Origin: Polycladomyces abyssicola
GTDB taxonomy: Bacteria; Bacillota; Bacilli; Thermoactinomycetales; JIR-001
Length of the DNA stretch: 64,000 nucleotides
Direction of reading: 5' to 3'
NCBI RefSeq assembly: GCF_018326425.1
Contig: NZ_AP024601.1
Location: 1,972,001 to 2,036,000, forward strand
Position numbers and translations under genes: made by a program. Each line of letters opens with the position of its first letter. Positions within the stretch are counted from its first letter, which is position 1. The notes beneath the pieces were generated by a model. It searched no databases, had not been told where the DNA came from, and saw only the letters and a program-made list of their open reading frames with translations. Shown here piece after piece: positions 59,131 to 64,000 of the stretch.

Positions 59131-60047
59131 CACGATTCCCCCTTCCCTACCGACGACCACGTTGCGATCACGCTTTGCAGCACCTTGGAAGACAACGGTC
59201 GACCAATTTCCTTTTGAACTTCCACGCTGACCCGGCAGAGTGTTTCCAGGTCGATGCCCGTCTCAATCCCTTCTTGTTCCAAAAAATAAACCAAATCTTC
59301 AGTCGCCACATTGCCCGACGCACCCGGTGCATACGGGCAGCCGCCCAGACCGCCGAACGCACCGTCTAAGGTGCGGATCCCCATTTCGAGCGACACGTAC
59401 GCATTGACCAGTGCCGTTCCTCTCGTATCGTGAAAATGACCCGCCAAGCGTTCCGCCGGAATGTGACGGAGCAGCACTTCCAGCGTTTCTTTCACCTTTT
59501 TGGGTGTGGCCACTCCGATCGTATCCCCGAGGGAGATTTCGTAGACGCCCATTTCGATCAGGCGTTCACACATTCGCACTACCTGCGAAACCGGGACGTC
59601 CCCCTCGTAAGGACACCCGAACACCGTCGACACATATCCCCGCACCCGTTTACCCGCCGCTTGGGCCCGTTCCACCACTTCCGCCAGCACCGGGTAGGTT
59701 TCGTCAATTGATTTGTTGATGTTTTTCCGGTTATGGGTTTCACTGGCGGAAAGAAAAACGGCATATTCGTCGATCGGGGTGGACAAAGCCCGTTCCAACC
59801 CTTTGGCATTGGGAACCAGTGCGCGGTAACGAACGCCTTGTTCTCTCGGCAATTGGGCGGCCAACTCTGCAGCATCGGCCAATTGGGGAACCCAGCGAGG
59901 GTGAACGAATGAAGTGGCTTCAATTTCCTTGACCCCCGCCCGAATCAATCCCTCGGCGATGCGCCGCTTCACCTCGACGGGCAGGATGACCGATTCATTT
60001 TGCAATCCGTCCCGCAGCCCCACTTCCACGATGGTTACTCGAGTCAC
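59130..60047 (-). CDS. yngG: Hydroxymethylglutaryl-CoA lyase
   Basis: Splits HMG-CoA into acetyl-CoA and acetoacetate, last step of leucine breakdown. 305 residues. VEVGLRDGLQNES near residue 6 and the metal-binding HFHDTRG; catalytic Cys in the GLGGCPYAPGASGN loop. GTG 60047 chosen with GAGAGGTG upstream. Confidence 0.95.
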   Translation of the reverse strand: MTRVTIVEVGLRDGLQNESVILPVEVKRRIAEGLIRAGVKEIEATSFVHPRWVPQLADAAELAAQLPREQGVRYRALVPNAKGLERALSTPIDEYAVFLSASETHNRKNINKSIDETYPVLAEVVERAQAAGKRVRGYVSTVFGCPYEGDVPVSQVVRMCERLIEMGVYEISLGDTIGVATPKKVKETLEVLLRHIPAERLAGHFHDTRGTALVNAYVSLEMGIRTLDGAFGGLGGCPYAPGASGNVATEDLVYFLEQEGIETGIDLETLCRVSVEVQKEIGRPLSSKVLQSVIATWSSVGKGES

Positions 60048-60090
60048 GTCGTCACCTCTCATTCACCAAAGCTTTTGACAAACCCAGAGA

Positions 60091-60171
60091 ACAATCGTCT
60101 CCCGCCTCCACTCCATACCTTCAAGCTCAGGACTCAGAAAAAGTGCGCTTCGCTTAGAGAAAATTGCCCGC
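60091..60171 (-). repeat. B/C dispersed repeat, second copy
   Basis: On the minus strand CGGGCAATTTTCTCTAAGCG... (60171-60140) followed by GGAGGCGGGAGACG (60104-60091). Shares order and strand with the ahcY-leader copy. Lies in the 269-bp gap between the biotin carrier and HMG-CoA lyase genes, otherwise empty. Confidence 0.65.
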
Positions 60172-60316
60172 AAATTTTTGAGCCCTTTTTCATCAGCACT
60201 AGAAAGAATGTTGCTGTCCCATCAGACAGACCCGAGGAGTCGCGTGGCTGGGAGACGTCTTTCTCTCTTTACCACCAACAACCTGACACTCTCGATGGTT
60301 GCCCTACCATCCCCGG

Positions 60317-60529
60317 TCACTCCAGCTCTACCAACACGTCTCCTTCGCCAACAAAGGATCCGATCTCCACGGGAACGGATTTCACTGTACCGTCGGCTTC
60401 GGCAGCGATCGGGATCTCCATCTTCATCGATTCCAGAATCATGACGTCCTGACCCGATTTCACTTCGTCACCTGGTTTCACCAACACCTGCAATACGGTC
60501 CCAGCCATGTTCGCCTGAATCGTTTTCAT
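60317..60529 (-). CDS. yngHB: Biotin carboxyl carrier protein, YngHB type
   Basis: 70 residues, a single biotinyl-lipoyl domain. The biotin Lys lies in ESMKMEI. It carries carboxyl-biotin between YngH and YngE. ATG overlaps the carboxylase stop as ATGA. Confidence 0.95.
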   Translation of the reverse strand: MKTIQANMAGTVLQVLVKPGDEVKSGQDVMILESMKMEIPIAAEADGTVKSVPVEIGSFVGEGDVLVELE

Positions 60530-61884
60530 CGTCTGACTCCTCCATCCACTCGAAAATATTGCAGTAATTGTGTATCGTACCGACCGTCGGCAAAATCAGG
60601 ATGATCCAGCAACGCACGCAACAAGGGCAAATTGGTACGAATGCCTTCCACTCGAAACTCTTCCAACACCGCGCGGCTTTTTTCCAACACCATTTCTCGC
60701 GTTGGTCCACTAACGATCAATTTGGCGATCATCGGATCATAAAACGGGGTAACCTCATTGCCGGCTTCCACACCTGCATCCACGCGGATGCCCTCCCCCT
60801 CCGGAACCGTCATCGAACGGATCTTTCCTGGCGACGGCAGGAAGGTCGTTGGGTCCTCGGCATAAATCCGATATTCCACTGCATGCCCCCGAGCCTTGAT
60901 CTCGTGTTGCCTCAACGGGAGGGGTTTTCCTTCCGCAATATCCAGTTGCCAATCCACCAGATCCTGACCCGTCACCATCTCGGTCACCGGATGTTCCACC
61001 TGAAGACGCGTGTTCATCTCGAGAAAATAAATGCGTTCCTGTTCATCAACCAGAAACTCCACCGTACCAACTCCGGTATATCCCACTGCCTCTGCGGCCC
61101 GTACCGCCGCATCGTAAAGCCGTTCCCGCGTTTCGGGACGGACGGACGGGGAGAGACACTCTTCCACCACTTTTTGATTGCGTCGCTGGACGGAACACTC
61201 CCGCTCAAACAGATGAACCGTATGCCCTTGCGAATCGGCGGCCACCTGCACTTCCACATGACGCGGCCGTTCGATTAACCGCTCCAAAAACACGGCGGAA
61301 TCGCCGAAATACGCTTTTGCTTTAGCCTGTACGCTGGGGAGCGCTTTCTTCAGTTCATCCGGCGTTCGGCACACTTGCATACCGATTCCGCCACCACCTG
61401 CGCTCGCCTTGATCATCACGGGATACCCGATGCGCTCTGCTTCGGCCAGCGCTTCCTCCTCCCCGCTGATGCCCCTCTCCGTTCCGGGGACCACGGGGAC
61501 GCCGGCCTCAGCCATCGTGCGACGTGCCGTCACTTTATCGCCCATTCGTTCGATCACAGCCGGCCGCGGACCGATAAAAACCAGGCCTGCCTCCTCTACT
61601 TTTCGCGCGAAGGTTGCATTTTCGGAAAGCAAACCATAACCCGGATGGATCGCATCTGCTCCCGTTTGCTTTGCCGTTTGGATGATGGCGTCCATGTTCA
61701 GATAACTTTGCGCCACCGGAGGGGGACCGATGGAAACCGCTACATCGGCCTCCCGAACAAAGGGCATGTCCTTATCCGCCTCAGAATACACCGCAACGAC
61801 GCGTAAACCGCGCGTACGGCATGTTCGGGCAATTCGTCTGGCTATCTCTCCACGATTAGCGATGAGGATGGTTTTGATACCCAT
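60526..61884 (-). CDS. yngH: Biotin carboxylase, YngH type
   Basis: Carboxylates the biotin of YngHB using ATP and bicarbonate. 452 residues. N-terminal ILIANRGEIARRIAR, ATP-grasp loop KASAGGGGIGMQ and FLEMNTRLQVEHPVTE are conserved. First gene of the operon; start at ATG 61884 with GAGAGGTGG upstream. In B. subtilis the yng operon is mother-cell (sigma-E) controlled; no convincing sigma-E promoter was seen here. yngI and yngJ are missing. Confidence 0.95.
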   Translation of the reverse strand: MGIKTILIANRGEIARRIARTCRTRGLRVVAVYSEADKDMPFVREADVAVSIGPPPVAQSYLNMDAIIQTAKQTGADAIHPGYGLLSENATFARKVEEAGLVFIGPRPAVIERMGDKVTARRTMAEAGVPVVPGTERGISGEEEALAEAERIGYPVMIKASAGGGGIGMQVCRTPDELKKALPSVQAKAKAYFGDSAVFLERLIERPRHVEVQVAADSQGHTVHLFERECSVQRRNQKVVEECLSPSVRPETRERLYDAAVRAAEAVGYTGVGTVEFLVDEQERIYFLEMNTRLQVEHPVTEMVTGQDLVDWQLDIAEGKPLPLRQHEIKARGHAVEYRIYAEDPTTFLPSPGKIRSMTVPEGEGIRVDAGVEAGNEVTPFYDPMIAKLIVSGPTREMVLEKSRAVLEEFRVEGIRTNLPLLRALLDHPDFADGRYDTQLLQYFRVDGGVRR

Positions 61885-62098
61885 AATCCACCTCTCATGT
61901 TGTTGTATGTGCTTTCATTTCTAAGGGAGATGGGGATGTAATTTTCTCTCCATTATCACTATACCGAAAAGTGCATCTCTTCCTCAACATCGGATTGCAA
62001 TTGGGGGATACCCGTTTCGTCAAATCCTTTTGAAATCGTGTATAATGAAAAGGGAAGCCGGACCGAATTTGAGGAGGGGAAAGGAGGCGTCTGCCACG

Positions 62099-62572
62099 AT
62101 GAGCCATTACAAAGTGGAACGGCTCAAGATCAATTACAAAACACTGGAAGAATTCCAAAAGTTTCGTGAGTACGGACTACAGGAGTTATCCATGTTGGAA
62201 GATTTGCAAGCCAACATCATCGAGAACGACAGCAACTCCCCGTTTTACGGCATTTACTTGGACGGGAACTTGATCGCCCGCGCCAGCTTGTACCGCATCG
62301 ATGCCAAATACGACCGTTATTTCGATCCACCGCAAGATTACTATGAGTTGTGGAAGTTGGAAGTGCTCCCCCAGTATCGACATCGAGGATGCGGCACAGC
62401 ACTGGTGGAACACGCCAAAAGCCTGGGTTTGCCGATTAAGACCAACGCCCGCTGTCGATCTGATGAATTTTGGAAAAAGATGGGTTTCATACCAGTCAAA
62501 TACGATCCCGTACGAGATCGGGGAGAGAACCCTTATGTCTGGACACCACCTGGTGTCAGTCTCAAGGAATAA
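62099..62572 (+). CDS. ylbP: GNAT-family acetyltransferase, YlbP type
   Basis: 157 residues. The acetyl-CoA loop appears as LPQYRHRGCGTAL, and the N-terminal half matches YlbP. Substrate unknown. Start at ATG 62099 with AAGGAGG 11 nt upstream. Divergent from the leucine operon and convergent with rsfA, as ylbP lies beside ylbO in B. subtilis. A TATAAT at 62041-62046 may be its -10. Confidence 0.88.
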   Translation: MSHYKVERLKINYKTLEEFQKFREYGLQELSMLEDLQANIIENDSNSPFYGIYLDGNLIARASLYRIDAKYDRYFDPPQDYYELWKLEVLPQYRHRGCGTALVEHAKSLGLPIKTNARCRSDEFWKKMGFIPVKYDPVRDRGENPYVWTPPGVSLKE

Positions 62573-62640
62573 CCGGGCAAAGGTCACATGATTCCTGATC
62601 GTGAGCACCGGTATCTGGAGAATCCGACCATCGCTTCCAG

Positions 62641-62679
62641 GCAAAACAAATACGGGACCGTTTTCATTTAAACGGTCCC
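62641..62679. terminator. Hairpin between convergent ylbP and rsfA
   Basis: GGGACCGTTT/AAACGGTCCC, 6-nt loop, followed on the minus strand by GTATTTGTTTTG. Likely ends rsfA; the plus-strand side lacks a T run. Confidence 0.55.
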
Positions 62680-62710
62680 TCATTAAAACTGCTGCCAACG
62701 TCCACGAAAA

Positions 62711-62742
62711 GCCGTCTCCCGCCTCCGTTCCGTATCCTTACG
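62711..62742 (-). repeat. C dispersed repeat, third copy
   Basis: Minus-strand CGTAAGGATACGG...GGAGGCGGGAGACGG. It matches the C core of 51851-51880 and 60091-60119. Upstream it has a degraded B core. Lies just after the rsfA stop. Confidence 0.6.
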
Positions 62743-62796
62743 TTGGAATCGGTCGGATGGAAGAAGGCTTTCGCTCATCGCAGGTATACAACCCGC

Positions 62797-63417
62797 TCAT
62801 TTGTCAATTCGTTCCAAATTCCCGTTTTCGTCCATTTTAAACTTGGTTTTCAGCTTTTCGTCGTCCTCTTCTTCCAACAGCGCCAATTTCCTCGCCCTGT
62901 CCATGATTTGAATCAGGGCTTTGTAATCGTCATTGACGACTTGGTAGTCGGTCTGCACGTTGTTGAGTTGGCTCTTCATCTCTTCGTTTTCTTTCGACAA
63001 TTGCCGAATCTGTTCTTCCCGCTCCTTGATTTCTTGCTCCAATAGCTTGTGTTGACGCTTTAACTCAGCCACTTCGTTTTTATGTGTGCGCAGAAACCGA
63101 ATGATGGAATCCAGGGACAACAGATGATCTTCCCCATGATCCAATTGCTCGCTCAACACACGTACACGTGAGATGCGGCCTTTTTCTTTGTTCCTTTTTT
63201 GCCGCTGCGATTTGGCAATTTGAATGGCTGCCTCATACTTTTTCCTCACAAAGCTGTTCCAGCGAAATCCGCATGCCGCCGGCGTCCGTCCCAGCTTCTC
63301 AGCCACTTCTTCAAAAGCGGCCAACTGTGTACTACCCTCACGAATATGACGCAATGTCACCTCTGCAAGGACAAGATCGTCGTCCGGCGTCCATGCGTCT
63401 TGTCTTTTCACCACCAT
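62797..63417 (-). CDS. rsfA: Forespore transcriptional regulator RsfA (YlbO family)
   Basis: 206 residues. N-terminal Myb/SANT-like domain (DAWTPDDDLVLAEVTLRHIR...FRWNSFVRKKY) and a long C-terminal coiled coil (residues about 100-180). RsfA tunes sigma-F gene expression in B. subtilis and is itself forespore-expressed. ATG 63417 with AGGGAGGG upstream. A sigma-F-type promoter lies at 63508-63536. Confidence 0.92.
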   Translation of the reverse strand: MVVKRQDAWTPDDDLVLAEVTLRHIREGSTQLAAFEEVAEKLGRTPAACGFRWNSFVRKKYEAAIQIAKSQRQKRNKEKGRISRVRVLSEQLDHGEDHLLSLDSIIRFLRTHKNEVAELKRQHKLLEQEIKEREEQIRQLSKENEEMKSQLNNVQTDYQVVNDDYKALIQIMDRARKLALLEEEDDEKLKTKFKMDENGNLERIDK

Positions 63418-63507
63418 GATAACCCTCCCTGATCAAGCTTCCCACAACTCAATTTGTTCTATTTGTATGCATTTGGTATAAAACGTAGTATATGTAACTA
63501 GTAAATT

Positions 63508-63536
63508 TTATAACCGAATTGTCCATTTGGTATACA
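63508..63536 (-). promoter_or_regulatory. Candidate sigma-F promoter of rsfA
   Basis: On the minus strand GTATA (63536-63532), 15 bp, then GGTTATAAA (63516-63508), a near match to the sigma-F pattern GYATA and GGnnAnAnT. Two exact TATACCAAATG repeats (63535-63525 and 63481-63471) lie 54 bp apart around it. Confidence 0.6.
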
Positions 63537-63554
63537 TGCCGTCCCCAGACATGA

Positions 63555-63583
63555 GAAAAACCGCCCATGATGGGCGGTTTTTC
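63555..63583. terminator. Bidirectional terminator after the crotonase gene
   Basis: AAACCGCCCA/TGGGCGGTTT with a 3-nt loop and T runs in both directions. It ends the crotonase gene and insulates rsfA. Confidence 0.85.
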
Positions 63584-63611
63584 TGAGAGTTCCGTCTCCT
63601 AAGATGGATGA

Positions 63612-64000
63612 CTACAATCGGCCGGTCCGACGCAAAAAAATTTCAACAGCCCGATGGTGTACATCCGACTCCCACAGCCGGGAACAGGTCCGGCTCTCCC
63701 ACTCCGTCAATTCCTGCGGATCAGCGCCGTCGCGTACCCGGTTGGCCAATTCCATATACGCCTCAATAACCGGCAACGGTGTACGGGCAATGGTTTCTGC
63801 GAACCGTTGGACTTCTTCTTCCAGCTGTTCCGACGGTACCACCCGATCGACTAACCCGTATTGAAACGCCTGGGTGCTGTCGATTCGCTCCCCGGTTAAA
63901 AGCAATGCCAATGCGCGACTACGCCCCACCAGGCGGATCAGGCGTGAACCGCCTCCCCATCCAGTCGTAATCCCCAAACCAGCTTGAATAAATCCGAACT
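63612..64000 (-). CDS. Enoyl-CoA hydratase/isomerase family protein (5' end outside window)
   Basis: About 129 C-terminal residues are visible. GITTGWGGGSRLIRLVGRSRAL and AFQYGLVDRVV match the catalytic half of crotonases; the N-terminal CoA-binding part lies beyond the window. The usual oxyanion Gly pair cannot be checked. Substrate unknown. Confidence 0.85.
   Translation of the reverse strand, partial: FGFIQAGLGITTGWGGGSRLIRLVGRSRALALLLTGERIDSTQAFQYGLVDRVVPSEQLEEEVQRFAETIARTPLPVIEAYMELANRVRDGADPQELTEWESRTCSRLWESDVHHRAVEIFLRRTGRL

Noticed and set aside
61885-61900. CATACAAC as sigma-E -10 of the leucine operon
   Set aside because: Too close to the ribosome site and no sigma-E -35 at the right distance.

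Overview
This window looks like the chromosome of a spore-forming Bacillota. By eye the GC content is in the mid-fifties. It has a full mother-cell and forespore sigma cassette (spoIIGA-sigE-sigG), spoVD and spoVE, rsfA, a bacillithiol gene (bshC), a tRNA-Ile T-box and PyrR attenuators. Gene order matches the Bacillus subtilis ylbO-to-pyrE segment almost gene for gene. The GC content together with the gene order suggests the Thermoactinomycetaceae or a related moderately thermophilic group, but that placement is inference. Nearly everything lies on the minus strand, so the reading order is right to left.

Right end to left: a truncated crotonase (63612-64000), rsfA, and the ylbP-like acetyltransferase on the plus strand. 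Next comes a five-gene leucine-degradation operon (biotin carboxylase, biotin carrier, HMG-CoA lyase, enoyl-CoA hydratase, carboxyltransferase; 56788-61884) that sits where B. subtilis has ylbP next to panE. Then panE, an MFS transporter, bshC, and an S-adenosylhomocysteine hydrolase behind a long unexplained leader. The division and cell-wall cluster follows: mraZ-rsmH-ftsL-pbpB-spoVD-murE-murF-mraY-murD-spoVE-murG-murB-murA-divIB-ftsA-ftsZ (31144-50300). After it come an SDR pseudogene, spoIIGA-sigE-sigG, ylmC-pgeF-ylmE-sepF-ylmG-ylmH-divIVA, T-box-ileS, a DUF5665-like membrane protein, a YteA/YlyA zinc-finger protein, lspA and rluD. The pyrimidine operon pyrR-pyrP-pyrB-pyrC-carA-carB-pyrF-pyrE (6831-17323) comes next, with three PyrR attenuators but without pyrK and pyrD.

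The left end (1-6634) is accessory. It holds a formate dehydrogenase alpha subunit with an SDR gene in front of it, a small membrane protein, and a plus-strand pair made of a Tat-exported two-domain multicopper oxidase and a ZIP-family metal transporter carrying an extra extracytoplasmic domain.

Most of the window is conserved core biology. The less ordinary signals are: the oxidase-ZIP pair; dispersed intergenic elements with compensating stem changes; pyrR with a strong Shine-Dalgarno in front of an ATC codon; a 12-bp hairpin burying the sigG ribosome binding site; three 10-nt tandem boxes in front of mraZ; a sigma-F-type promoter for rsfA; and the long ahcY leader. No CRISPR, tRNA, rRNA or intact insertion sequence was seen.
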